DNA of 62,828 nucleotides, from positions 1 to 62,828 of the forward strand of contig CAYMOG010000006.1 in assembly GCA_964392065.1 (NCBI GenBank), given 5' to 3'. Below the pieces are notes generated by a model. That model worked only from the letters and a program-made list of their open reading frames with translations. It was not told the origin of the DNA and made no database searches. The stretch's first letter is position 1. The number at the start of each line of letters is the position of its first letter. Shown here in pieces: positions 1 to 7,033 of this stretch. The position numbers and the translations under genes are program-made. Source of the DNA: JASBZA01 sp964392065. GTDB taxonomy: Bacteria > Bacillota > Clostridia > Saccharofermentanales > Fastidiosipilaceae.

Positions 1-861
1 TTTCTTCGATAGGCGGGGAAGGAGTTTTCTTAGGGAGTGGAAGCGCTCGTAGAACCTCTTGGTGCGGATTTGTATGCGTTTTTGTAGGATGTGACGGATG
101 GTTTCTAATTTGCTGTGGAAGTTCTTGAGAGGATATAGGTGCTCATCGTCGAGGACGATAACGTGATAGCCTATGTCCTCCAGGATCTGTGTGCGCAAGG
201 CGTCGTCTTCTCGGGTGAGTTCATGTTCTCTGCCGTAGTATTCGACGATGAGACGGTGGGAGGGGTAATAGATATCGGCAATGTAGTTTCTCTTAGTGGT
301 CAGGTAGTGGTATTTCGGTGGGATGGGGATTTTGAATTCGAAATCGCTGTGTCCGAGCTTGAAGCCGCCGAGGAGGTGGGGGAGATCTAGGAGCATTCGG
401 GTCAGGGCCTCCATAGGGGAGCGGCAGGCGTCGGAAATATAGCGGAGGGCACGCTTGGCTTTGCGATGGCCTCGGACCCAGGATGCACTGGAGACGAAGG
501 CGGAGAGTTTCTCTCGCGTTGTCAGAGGCGAGAGGCCTGAGCCTCGAGTTGAGCACATGAGGTTACCGAGGAGGATGCCTTGCTGGAGGTCTAATTCGTT
601 CACCAATTGCAAGAAGACATACTCGATCGGAACTACCCATGTACCGAGGTGCAAGAGGTAGGATTTGGCCATCGCGGGGATGGTGCAGCAACGGACTTGG
701 TAGCCTTTGCGACGAAATCGCTCTTTTCTGCGGAATACGATAACTTGCTTCGTGCCCTCCTGACCGTAGTGTGCAAGTTGTGCAGGAAAGAATTGATTTA
801 GAAAAGGAATCTCCCAGAAATCTGCTGCGGTCCAGTGTGTAAGAATCATACGTTTATGCAT
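1..861 (-). CDS. Partial PD-(D/E)XK / DUF559-like endonuclease-domain protein, runs off the left edge
   Basis: An uninterrupted reading frame of 287 codons starts at ATG 861 and is still open at base 1, so the C-terminus is missing. Residues about 190-235 carry the nuclease-like core: ADIYYP (acidic residue about 196), then VEYYGREH (Glu about 207), then a helix with paired acidic residues and DIGYHVIVL. Upstream of it, SPMEALTRMLLDLP and a GG turn resemble the N-terminal half of orphan endonuclease-domain proteins I know from Actinobacteria and Coriobacteriia, which often occur as dispersed paralogs. A DNA-cleaving role is inferred from the fold only. Codons are rich in CTC, CCC and GGC, unlike neighbouring genes, which suggests acquisition from a higher-GC source. 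No good ribosome binding site is seen. A 22-bp tandem element lies 40 bp upstream. Confidence 0.72.
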   Translation of the reverse strand, partial: MHKRMILTHWTAADFWEIPFLNQFFPAQLAHYGQEGTKQVIVFRRKERFRRKGYQVRCCTIPAMAKSYLLHLGTWVVPIEYVFLQLVNELDLQQGILLGNLMCSTRGSGLSPLTTREKLSAFVSSASWVRGHRKAKRALRYISDACRSPMEALTRMLLDLPHLLGGFKLGHSDFEFKIPIPPKYHYLTTKRNYIADIYYPSHRLIVEYYGREHELTREDDALRTQILEDIGYHVIVLDDEHLYPLKNFHSKLETIRHILQKRIQIRTKRFYERFHSLRKLLPRLSKK

Positions 862-901
862 AGTAGAAGCATAGGATGAAACGACAACGCAGCTTACCAA
901 T

Positions 902-923
902 AAATTCCTACAATTTCCTACAA
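902..923 (-). repeat. Tandem 10-bp element upstream of the nuclease gene (left copy)
   Basis: Read on the minus strand this is two consecutive copies of TTGTAGGAAW followed by TT. The identical 22 nt occur once more at 62775-62796 on the plus strand. In both copies the sequence CCTATG lies exactly 26 nt downstream. It could be an operator or a promoter-upstream element for a dispersed gene family; this is inference. Confidence 0.75.
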
Positions 924-960
924 GTTTATAGAATTAATAGTGGATTCAAGGGATTTTTCG

Positions 961-989
961 TTGATTGACAGGGCGTGCAATGGTATGAT
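961..989 (+). promoter_or_regulatory. Candidate sigma-A promoter of the coaD operon
   Basis: TTGATT at 961-966, a 17-bp spacer and TATGAT at 984-989. It predicts transcription starting near 996, which leaves a short leader before the GGGAGGG at 1011-1017. Confidence 0.45.
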
Positions 990-1025
990 TTGAGAATATC
1001 AATGCTTGTAGGGAGGGCTAGTCCT

Positions 1026-1526
1026 ATTACTAAGAGAGAGTTTATATATCCAGGTTCGTTTGATCCATTAACCAATGGGCATGTAGATATAGTAGAAAGA
1101 GCCGCAAAATTATGTGATGTCTTGCATGTGGTGATTTTAATCAATCCTTCTAAGAAACCTGCATTTAGTGAACAAGAACGCGTAGAAATGGCTGAACTTT
1201 GCTTTGAGAAGTGGGATAATATTGTAGTAGATTCATATAAAGGTCTACTTGTAGATTACATGCGTGAGAAAAACATTAAGGTGGTAGTAAGAGGCTTGCG
1301 TTCAGAGTCGGACTTTCGCTTCGAAACCGAGATGGCAGCAACTAATAGCTTAATGTACCCGGATTATGAGACTGTATTACTGTCTAGTAAGGCCAACTAC
1401 TCTTATACGAGCTCGACTATTGTTCGAGAAGTGGCTTCTTATGGCGGTGATATTTCTCGTATGGTCCCTAGTGAAATCTTACCTATAGTTAGTAAGCATT
1501 TTGAAAAAACATATAAACAGAAATAA
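1026..1526 (+). CDS. coaD: Pantetheine-phosphate adenylyltransferase (probable AUU start)
   Basis: CoaD transfers AMP from ATP to 4'-phosphopantetheine, the penultimate step of coenzyme A synthesis, in the cytosol. The nucleotidyltransferase signature YPGSFDPLTNGH is near the N-terminus, and the C-terminal YTSSTIVREVA matches the family's ISSTxIRE region. The only good ribosome binding site, GGGAGGG at 1011-1017, sits inside the longer versions of the frame (ATG 1002, GTG 975) and is 9 nt before ATT 1026. Starting there gives 166 residues beginning (M)TKREFIYPG, which aligns with E. coli MQKRAIYPG. I therefore prefer an AUU start. A leaderless start at ATG 1002 (174 residues) is the alternative. 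It is the first gene of an operon running to 4182. Confidence 0.96.
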   Translation: MTKREFIYPGSFDPLTNGHVDIVERAAKLCDVLHVVILINPSKKPAFSEQERVEMAELCFEKWDNIVVDSYKGLLVDYMREKNIKVVVRGLRSESDFRFETEMAATNSLMYPDYETVLLSSKANYSYTSSTIVREVASYGGDISRMVPSEILPIVSKHFEKTYKQK

Positions 1527-1538
1527 TAGGAGATAATT

Positions 1539-2027
1539 ATGGATAAATTAGATAATGTAAGAGGTCTTGAGCACGATGAGGATTTGAAGGATTCTTATGA
1601 ATTAGTTGAGCGTTTAGAACAAATGCTTATACAAGCAAAATCTGTACCATTTTCCTCTAACTGTATGGTAGATAGAGAAGAGGCACTTGTGCTAATCGGT
1701 CTACTTCGTGATGGTTTACCAGTAGAATTAAAACAAGCAAAATGGCTGTTAGAACAAAGCCGTGAATTGCTCGAGACAGCAAGACAACAAGCTAGTGAAA
1801 TTGTAGAGGATGCGCAGTATGAAGTTGCCAAGATGATTGATGAGCATGAAATTACGCAACAAGCAAGACGTTATGCGAATGAAACCGTAAATGAAGCCAA
1901 TGAAGAAGCAGATGGTATTCATAATGCAGCGATTGCTTATACGGCACAACATTTAACTCAACTTGAAGATCAACTCACAGAAATATTAGTTACAGTAAGA
2001 AAAAACAAAAAAGATCTACAAGAATAA
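1539..2027 (+). CDS. Coiled-coil protein of the coaD-linked clostridial family
   Basis: This 162-residue hydrophilic protein has no membrane segment. From residue 20 on it is almost entirely helical with heptad-like Leu/Ala spacing, for example ELKQAKWLLEQSRELLETA. Similar short proteins directly after coaD are common in Clostridia, usually named ATPase or V-type ATPase subunit-like because of low-complexity helix similarity; I see no nucleotide-binding motif. A good ribosome binding site (AGGAGA) precedes the ATG and the gap to coaD is 12 bp, so it is co-transcribed. The function is unknown; a structural or DivIVA-like role is only a guess. Confidence 0.85.
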   Translation: MDKLDNVRGLEHDEDLKDSYELVERLEQMLIQAKSVPFSSNCMVDREEALVLIGLLRDGLPVELKQAKWLLEQSRELLETARQQASEIVEDAQYEVAKMIDEHEITQQARRYANETVNEANEEADGIHNAAIAYTAQHLTQLEDQLTEILVTVRKNKKDLQE

Positions 2028-2039
2028 GGAGTACTTCTT

Positions 2040-2636
2040 ATGAGTGACGACAAACAGAGAAATGCCTATCAAGAATTCACGAATTTCGAGAATAATCAAT
2101 CCGAACAGGAGGGGTCTAGTGTAGCAGAAGATGAGACGATACGAGACACAGAACCTTCTAGACCTAGAGTTCATATCGATGAGCCGAAGACTAAAAAAAG
2201 AAGAAAATTCTCCACAGATTTGACTAGACCTTGGCGCTATGCAGGAATATTAGTCTTAGGAATTGTTCTGATTCTAGCCATCATCGGATTAATAGCATCT
2301 ATTGGATTTATCCGCAATCATTTCAATACCATGAGCACTCCACAGAAGGCCGGAGAAACACTGATTCATACAATTGCTGCAGATGATTATGATAAATACC
2401 AAACCTTATGGAGCCAAGAAGAATTCACCCGTCAAGATGCAGAATTGTTTCAGACTCTCCAAGGGAGCATAAATCTAGCCGAAGACGCTATGGTATCCAA
2501 TTTTATTTTGCTACGTTTAGAAAGCGGTAAACAATACTTATGTTCCATTTTCTATGATAAGGATGCCAAGCAATATAAGATTCGCTCGATTAATGAAGTA
2601 CCCACAGATACCTTCGGCTTATTCGGTGCCCAATAG
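2040..2636 (+). CDS. Single-pass membrane protein with extracytoplasmic domain
   Basis: The 198-residue product has a charged N-terminal tail of about 60 residues ending in KTKKRRK, a single hydrophobic segment at about 70-95 (YAGILVLGIVLILAIIGLIA), and a C-terminal domain of about 100 residues. The positive charges before the segment predict that the C-terminal part is outside. The outer part has the look of NTF2-like/DUF4878 domains (TLIHTIAADDYDKYQTLWS), but I would not assign it. Ribosome binding site AAGGAG. It lies 12 bp after the coiled-coil gene and 8 bp before ddl, in the same operon, so a cell-envelope role is plausible but unproven. Confidence 0.85.
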   Translation: MSDDKQRNAYQEFTNFENNQSEQEGSSVAEDETIRDTEPSRPRVHIDEPKTKKRRKFSTDLTRPWRYAGILVLGIVLILAIIGLIASIGFIRNHFNTMSTPQKAGETLIHTIAADDYDKYQTLWSQEEFTRQDAELFQTLQGSINLAEDAMVSNFILLRLESGKQYLCSIFYDKDAKQYKIRSINEVPTDTFGLFGAQ

Positions 2637-2644
2637 GAGTAATT

Positions 2645-3739
2645 ATGCCCAAACAAACTAAAGTCTGTCTGCTTTTTGGTGGACAGTCAACAGAACAAGC
2701 CATTTCGTGCCGTTCAGCCGTTACGATATGGAAAGCCTTGGAGTCCGCAGGTTATGAAGTTTATCCTGTAGGCATAGATCTGAACGGGAATTTTCATCGC
2801 TACGAAGGCGAACAGGATGCACTATTAGAAGGTGAATGGAGTAGTCCTATAGAAACAGATTCTGTGCCTGCCCACTACTTATCATCCCCTAAGTCATTCT
2901 TAAGTTATCATTGCGGAGGGATTACACCAGACATTATATATCCAGCGGTTCATGGCATTAATAGTGAGGATGGCGTTTTGCAGGGTTTCATGGAAATGAC
3001 CAATCTGCCGTATGTCGGTAGTGGTGTCCTGAGCTCTGCTGTTGGCATGGATAAGGCATTTGCCAAACTCGTCTTTGCTGCAGTAGATATCCCTCAAGTT
3101 CCCTACTACGTAGCGTATCGCACCGCAATTGAAGAAAACCTACCTGAAGTTATAGAAGAGATTACGAGCGAGATGCGTTTTCCCCTATTCCTCAAGCCAT
3201 CTAATGGTGGATCGTCTGTAGGGACTAGACAAGTGAAGACGGCAGATGCTTTGGCCAAAGCCCTCGAAGAAGTCGCTCATTACGACGAAAAGGTTCTCGT
3301 CGAGTCCTTCATTGATGCGCGGGAAATTGAAGTTTCAGTAAAAGGAAATTGGAAGCCTCAGGCCGCACAAGCAGGAGAAGTGGTAAAAGCGCAAGACGTT
3401 GCGTATTATGATTTCGAAACGAAGTATGTAAAATCGGGTGCCCATGTGGAGATTCCTGCTAAGATTTCCTCAGAAATAGCAGATGAAATAACGAAATTAG
3501 CACTCAAGGCGTACCGCGTATTAGGATGTAGTGGCTTAAGTCGTGTGGATTTCTTCTTAGATGAAGAGAATCATATATATCTAAATGAGATTAATACACT
3601 ACCTGGATTTACTTCGATTAGTTTATATCCTATGGCCTGGGAGAAGGCTGGTATAGATATGCCTGCTCTAGTTTCAGATTTATGTGATTTAGCATTGGAT
3701 CGCTACAATAAAGCAGGGAAAAAATTGGAGAAAGACTAG
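2645..3739 (+). CDS. ddl: D-alanine--D-alanine ligase
   Basis: Ddl makes the D-Ala-D-Ala dipeptide used at the end of the peptidoglycan stem peptide. The 364-residue length is normal. Visible are the N-terminal LLFGGQSTEQAISCRSA, the ATP-grasp loop KPSNGGSSVGT at about 183-193, and the C-terminal metal and substrate region LNEINTLPGFT at about 319-329. The ribosome binding site GGAG is just before ATG 2645 and the gene is 8 bp after the membrane protein. Whether the enzyme prefers D-Ala, D-Ser or D-Lac cannot be read safely by eye; no van genes accompany it, so the ordinary D-Ala enzyme is expected. Confidence 0.95.
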   Translation: MPKQTKVCLLFGGQSTEQAISCRSAVTIWKALESAGYEVYPVGIDLNGNFHRYEGEQDALLEGEWSSPIETDSVPAHYLSSPKSFLSYHCGGITPDIIYPAVHGINSEDGVLQGFMEMTNLPYVGSGVLSSAVGMDKAFAKLVFAAVDIPQVPYYVAYRTAIEENLPEVIEEITSEMRFPLFLKPSNGGSSVGTRQVKTADALAKALEEVAHYDEKVLVESFIDAREIEVSVKGNWKPQAAQAGEVVKAQDVAYYDFETKYVKSGAHVEIPAKISSEIADEITKLALKAYRVLGCSGLSRVDFFLDEENHIYLNEINTLPGFTSISLYPMAWEKAGIDMPALVSDLCDLALDRYNKAGKKLEKD

Positions 3740-3747
3740 AAAATATT

Positions 3748-4182
3748 ATGACAAAGAATTATCCCGTTTTGATTAAATTTGAGAATAAACAAACTGATGA
3801 GCATAATGAATCCAATGTGATTCGGATACGTACAGAAGGTAAGATCTACCATAGAGCAGAAGAGACGGTGCTGTTTTACAAGCAAAATGAAGCGCTGGAG
3901 GGAGAAGACACAAGTTTTACTCTAACTATACCCAAAGACAAAAGAGAAGTGAGCATGTTGCGTTTCGGAGACCATAAGCTAAGCATTAATTTTTGCGAAG
4001 GCAGCTTATGGGAATCGAGCTTAAGAACACCCTATGGCGACATGCCCATGCAGTTTGCAACTCAAGTGCTTGATTATGAAATAGGCGAGCAAGAAGGCTA
4101 TGTAAACATCCATTATACGATGGAGTTAAACCATCAGAAGCCTTTGCGAAATGAAGTCAAACTTAGTTACAAGCCTATTTAG
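3748..4182 (+). CDS. DUF1934 (YwiB-like) beta-barrel protein
   Basis: A 144-residue protein of the DUF1934 family, predicted lipocalin-like beta-barrels found in Bacillota and usually near cell-wall or argS genes. Alternating beta strands are visible (ETVLFYKQNE, TLTIPKDKREVSMLRFGDHKLSINF, YVNIHYTMELNH). There is no signal peptide. The ribosome binding site is weak (AAAATATT before ATG), suggesting translational coupling with ddl 8 bp upstream. It is the last gene of the coaD operon and is followed by a strong terminator. Its biochemical function is not known. Confidence 0.88.
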   Translation: MTKNYPVLIKFENKQTDEHNESNVIRIRTEGKIYHRAEETVLFYKQNEALEGEDTSFTLTIPKDKREVSMLRFGDHKLSINFCEGSLWESSLRTPYGDMPMQFATQVLDYEIGEQEGYVNIHYTMELNHQKPLRNEVKLSYKPI

Positions 4183-4184
4183 AA

Positions 4185-4217
4185 AATACCTCCCTAGTGT
4201 AGGGAGGTATTCTTTTA
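4185..4217. terminator. Bidirectional terminator between DUF1934 and the reductase
   Basis: An 11-bp perfect stem AATACCTCCCT / AGGGAGGTATT (4185-4195 and 4201-4211) with a 5-nt loop, a T-rich tail on the plus side and an A-rich flank that serves the minus side. It lies between two convergent genes. Confidence 0.9.
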
Positions 4218-5375
4218 ATTATTTACTAAGCGTTTATAGAGTTGGGCGTTTTCTTTGGCCGCGGTTGGGCCCAAGAGGATATAGCCTAGGATGGGACCGT
4301 CTTTGGCTTCTGTTTGGTAAATCACGCGGCGATACGTGTAGGCTTCTTCGTCCATTTCTATCTCCTCATAGGGATATTCGTCCTGGGTAAATTCGCCTGC
4401 AGAGGCAAGTGTTGTGCCCATCGTGTTTAGTACGTAAGGTGGTGTTTCCAAGTTCAAATTCTCGTCGCCACCGGCGGCATTGATACCGGCTACACGTCCT
4501 TGTTTCATAGAAACACTCCATAGACCAAACCACAAGCCATCTTGGGTAGCCACATCTCCTGCCGCATAGATGTCTGGTAGTGAGGTTTCCATTCGGCCAT
4601 TTACGATAATGCGTTTGTGGATATCTAGCCCGGAATCTGTCAGCCATTCTACATTGGCTCTTACACCTGTAGAGATGATGATAAGATGACACGGAATTAG
4701 CGTGTTGTCGCTTAATGTGACGAGTTTTCCTGCAGGACTGTCTTCAATTGATTTAGTGGATACATTGAGCTTCACCTTGATCCCCATAGACTCCAGCTTA
4801 CGTTGAAATAATGCAGAAGATTCTGGGTCGGTTTGTCTAGCCAGAAGCCTGTCCATGGCCTCTAGAATCATGACGTCTTCTCCAGCCTCGTAGAGTTTAT
4901 GAGCGGTTTCCAAGCCGAGTAAACCACCTCCTATAACAATCGTTTTACTGCCTGCACGCATGTGGGCTTTGATTTCATCCGCATCTTCTATTGTCCAAAG
5001 CGTATACACTTCTCGGCCATCGGCACCTTCTATAGGTGGAACGAAACTACGAGAACCTGTAGCAATGATGAGCTTCTCATAATACAAGACGCTGCCATTT
5101 AAGAAACTGACAGATTTTGCATCGGTATTGAGACCCACTGCTTCCATACCGTAGCGTACGTTAATTTCCCTTAAATCGTACCATTCGTCTTCGTGCAGCT
5201 CTAAATTCTTCTGCGCTTCAATTAAACGCTCTTGCACACGCAAACGGTAATAAGGGTGAGCTTTCTCTCTCGTGCATACTAGCACGTGTAATTCTGGATT
5301 TTCTTTACGAGCAGCATCTGCAGCTGAAATTGCAGCGATACCTGATCCCAGTACAAGCACATCAATTTTTTCCAT
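4215..5375 (-). CDS. FAD-dependent pyridine nucleotide oxidoreductase (rubredoxin reductase / NirB N-domain type)
   Basis: A 386-residue flavoprotein with two Rossmann folds: FAD-binding GSGIAA at 10-15, NAD(P)-binding GGGLLGLE near 150, and the second FAD motif IYAAGDVA near 268. The redox-active CxxxxC pair of glutathione-reductase types is absent, and there is no C-terminal thiol domain. That points to the NADH:rubredoxin oxidoreductase / nitrite-reductase N-domain group, which passes electrons to a small redox partner. No rubredoxin gene is visible nearby, so the partner is unknown. A good ribosome binding site (AAAGGAGA) precedes the ATG. It is the third gene of a minus-strand operon with the two small genes upstream. 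Confidence 0.88.
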   Translation of the reverse strand: MEKIDVLVLGSGIAAISAADAARKENPELHVLVCTREKAHPYYRLRVQERLIEAQKNLELHEDEWYDLREINVRYGMEAVGLNTDAKSVSFLNGSVLYYEKLIIATGSRSFVPPIEGADGREVYTLWTIEDADEIKAHMRAGSKTIVIGGGLLGLETAHKLYEAGEDVMILEAMDRLLARQTDPESSALFQRKLESMGIKVKLNVSTKSIEDSPAGKLVTLSDNTLIPCHLIIISTGVRANVEWLTDSGLDIHKRIIVNGRMETSLPDIYAAGDVATQDGLWFGLWSVSMKQGRVAGINAAGGDENLNLETPPYVLNTMGTTLASAGEFTQDEYPYEEIEMDEEAYTYRRVIYQTEAKDGPILGYILLGPTAAKENAQLYKRLVNN

Positions 5376-5389
5376 GTCAATCTCCTTTG

Positions 5390-5767
5390 TTAATCTAGTT
5401 TAGTTGTACTACTTCTGCCTTCGAAAAGCAAACGTAAACGTTTTTTATGTACGATAGCTTCAAACTCCAACTCTTGACGCAAACCGTAATAATCCTCATC
5501 GGCTAAGCTCCCTTGAATATGAATATGCTCTGGGGCCAAAGCTTCAAACACCACTGCATTCATATCCTGTGGGTCCTCTAAGCGAACACTCTCACGTAGG
5601 CCAAAGGATAAATCCTTCAGTTTTTTGGCAAAAGTTTCGAAGTGCGCTTCGGTAGATTCAATATAGGCATTGGCCGCAAATCCATTGGAAAATACATAGA
5701 TGCCAAGCCGACCCCCATCGCTTGATAACTCCAAGATAAATCCTTCCTCTTGTATACGAAAGTTCAT
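5390..5767 (-). CDS. Small hypothetical protein, possibly DUF6228/WapI-like
   Basis: A 125-residue soluble protein beginning MNFRIQEEGF. It has a beta-rich N-terminal part (FILELSSDGGRLGIYVFS), a helix (EAHFETFAKKLKDL) and a second beta-rich half. This layout resembles DUF6228/WapI-type immunity-like proteins, but the resemblance is by eye only. I chose ATG 5767, directly after the stop of the DUF898 gene; a start at 5800 would add 11 residues and overlap that gene by 31 bp. Neither start has a strong ribosome binding site, so translational coupling is likely. No toxin-like gene is adjacent. Confidence 0.72.
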   Translation of the reverse strand: MNFRIQEEGFILELSSDGGRLGIYVFSNGFAANAYIESTEAHFETFAKKLKDLSFGLRESVRLEDPQDMNAVVFEALAPEHIHIQGSLADEDYYGLRQELEFEAIVHKKRLRLLFEGRSSTTKLD

Positions 5768-5769
5768 AT

Positions 5770-6078
5770 TTACACGAAATGGGTATGTTTGGTAACCCAT
5801 TGTTTAACCTTAATCGTTAACCAGAAACCGTAGATTCCACAGGTCAAGAAGCTAAGTAGAAGCCACTTAATGTATTGTCCGAAAAGTCCCATAGCAGTAC
5901 CGTCGAAACGTAAGCTTCTCCCATCAATTATAGTATGTTTGGTCTCCCAACGAATCTTCATAACAACAGCCCAAGGATAGCAAATACCAAAAGTCAGAAT
6001 AGTAATTAGAAAAGCTAGTATGTTAATGCCTATTAAGCCTGAGAGGCCACCTGTAAATTGTGATTGATTATGATACAT
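5770..6078 (-). CDS. DUF898 (YjgN-like) small membrane protein
   Basis: A 102-residue protein with two membrane segments (about 15-38 and 68-88). The family hallmarks of DUF898/YjgN are clear: YPWAVVMKIRWETKHT, IDGRSLRFDGT, LFGQYIKWLLLSFLTCGIYGFW and a final VKQWVTKHT. The family is widespread and of unknown function. Long members repeat this unit; here there is one unit. The AAAGGAG ribosome binding site supports the start. It is probably the first gene of the operon 6078 to 4215. Confidence 0.88.
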   Translation of the reverse strand: MYHNQSQFTGGLSGLIGINILAFLITILTFGICYPWAVVMKIRWETKHTIIDGRSLRFDGTAMGLFGQYIKWLLLSFLTCGIYGFWLTIKVKQWVTKHTHFV

Positions 6079-6134
6079 ATTTTGTACGCTCCTTTAATAC
6101 TTCTATTATCATAGAAAATGCCTCGCTTCACAAC

Positions 6135-6166
6135 TTGACATCTTAGCTTATTCGTGGGAATATACA
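6135..6166 (+). promoter_or_regulatory. Candidate promoter for DUF177-rpmF
   Basis: A perfect -35 TTGACA at 6135-6140. The -10 is less clear: GAATAT at 6158-6163 with a 17-bp spacer, or TATACA at 6161-6166 with a 20-bp spacer. It lies about 30 bp before the chosen start of the DUF177 gene. Confidence 0.4.
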
Positions 6167-6196
6167 TAGTCGAATCTAATGAAGGGAGGCTATGCC

Positions 6197-6763
6197 ATGA
6201 AAATCAATATTACTCCATTATTAAGGGATCCTCACGATGTACTAGAAATTGAATTTCTAGGTGAACAAGCTATCCCTGTAGAGAATTTCGGTGATTATCA
6301 GTTTACAGGTCCACTAGAATTTAGAGGAGAGTTACTTTCGGAGGACAGTGGTGTCCTAAGACTTAAGGGTGAATCTTCAATTCCATATAAGACACACTGT
6401 GTTCGCTGTGTGGAAGAAATTGAAGATCAATTTAACGTTCGAGTCGATGAAAGAATTTATCCCGACGACTATAAGCAAAAACTTATGGAAGATTTGAATT
6501 TATCAGAAGAAGAAGGCAATCAGCTCTTCCCCCATGATGAAGAAGATCCGGATGATTTGGTGTTTCATAATCGGTCTTACGTTGAACTTGAGAAGTTTCT
6601 CGTCGATTATCTCATTTTATCTCTTCCAATTGGACAATACTGTGAAGCAAACTGTCCAGGCCTCTGCGTACAGTGTGGAAGAAAATTAGATGATCCCGAT
6701 TGTAAATGTCAAGAAGTCCTATCAGAAGATTCTCCATTCGCGAAGCTAAAAGAATTACTATAA
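6197..6763 (+). CDS. DUF177 (YceD-family) protein upstream of rpmF
   Basis: A 188-residue member of the DUF177/YceD family, almost always encoded just before rpmF and linked in the literature to 23S rRNA and ribosome assembly. It has a Cys pair in HCVRCVEE and a C-terminal cysteine cluster YCEANCPGLCVQCG followed by DCKC, which could bind a metal. Start chosen at ATG 6197 because GGGAGG at 6184-6189 is 7 nt upstream; an in-frame ATG at 6179 lies before that site. The gene is followed after 38 bp by rpmF, as expected. Confidence 0.92.
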   Translation: MKINITPLLRDPHDVLEIEFLGEQAIPVENFGDYQFTGPLEFRGELLSEDSGVLRLKGESSIPYKTHCVRCVEEIEDQFNVRVDERIYPDDYKQKLMEDLNLSEEEGNQLFPHDEEDPDDLVFHNRSYVELEKFLVDYLILSLPIGQYCEANCPGLCVQCGRKLDDPDCKCQEVLSEDSPFAKLKELL

Positions 6764-6801
6764 ATGCATTGCCAATCACACAAGTAAGGGGGTGAGAAAA
6801 A

Positions 6802-6978
6802 ATGGCAGTACCTAAGAGAAAATGGTCCAAAGCAAGAACAAGAAGAAGCCATGCCAACTGGAAGCTAAATCCACTGAATTTAGTAGAATGTCCACAATGC
6901 CATGAGCAGAAATTACCCCACAGAGTGTGTATGCACTGTGGTCATTACAAAGGTAAAGAAGTGGTCCAAGTAGACTAA
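6802..6978 (+). CDS. rpmF: Ribosomal protein L32 (copy 1)
   Basis: A 58-residue L32, a component of the large ribosomal subunit. It starts MAVPKRKWSKARTRRSHANW and keeps all four zinc-ribbon cysteines (CPQC and CMHC), so it is the zinc-binding form. Ribosome binding site GGGGGTGAG. It follows the DUF177 gene in the classical arrangement. A second copy lies at 8758-8934. Confidence 0.97.
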   Translation: MAVPKRKWSKARTRRSHANWKLNPLNLVECPQCHEQKLPHRVCMHCGHYKGKEVVQVD

Positions 6979-6982
6979 TTGA

Positions 6983-7008
6983 CAAGCCCCCGTTGGGGGC
7001 TTGTGTTG
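6983..7008 (+). terminator. Terminator after rpmF copy 1
   Basis: Perfect 9-bp stem CAAGCCCCC / GGGGGCTTG with loop GTT, followed by a U-poor tail (TGTTGT). One CTTTGGCC site (7018-7025) lies directly downstream. Confidence 0.8.
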
Positions 7009-7033
7009 TACTTGGAGCTTTGGCCAATGCTTA

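Noticed and set aside
139..390. Short plus-strand frame inside the left-edge nuclease gene
   Set aside because: The opposite frame is 287 codons long, open to the edge, and carries a coherent nuclease-like motif set.
902..923. Tandem repeat considered as a CRISPR remnant
   Set aside because: Only two 10-bp units without spacers and no cas genes; the unit is far too short.
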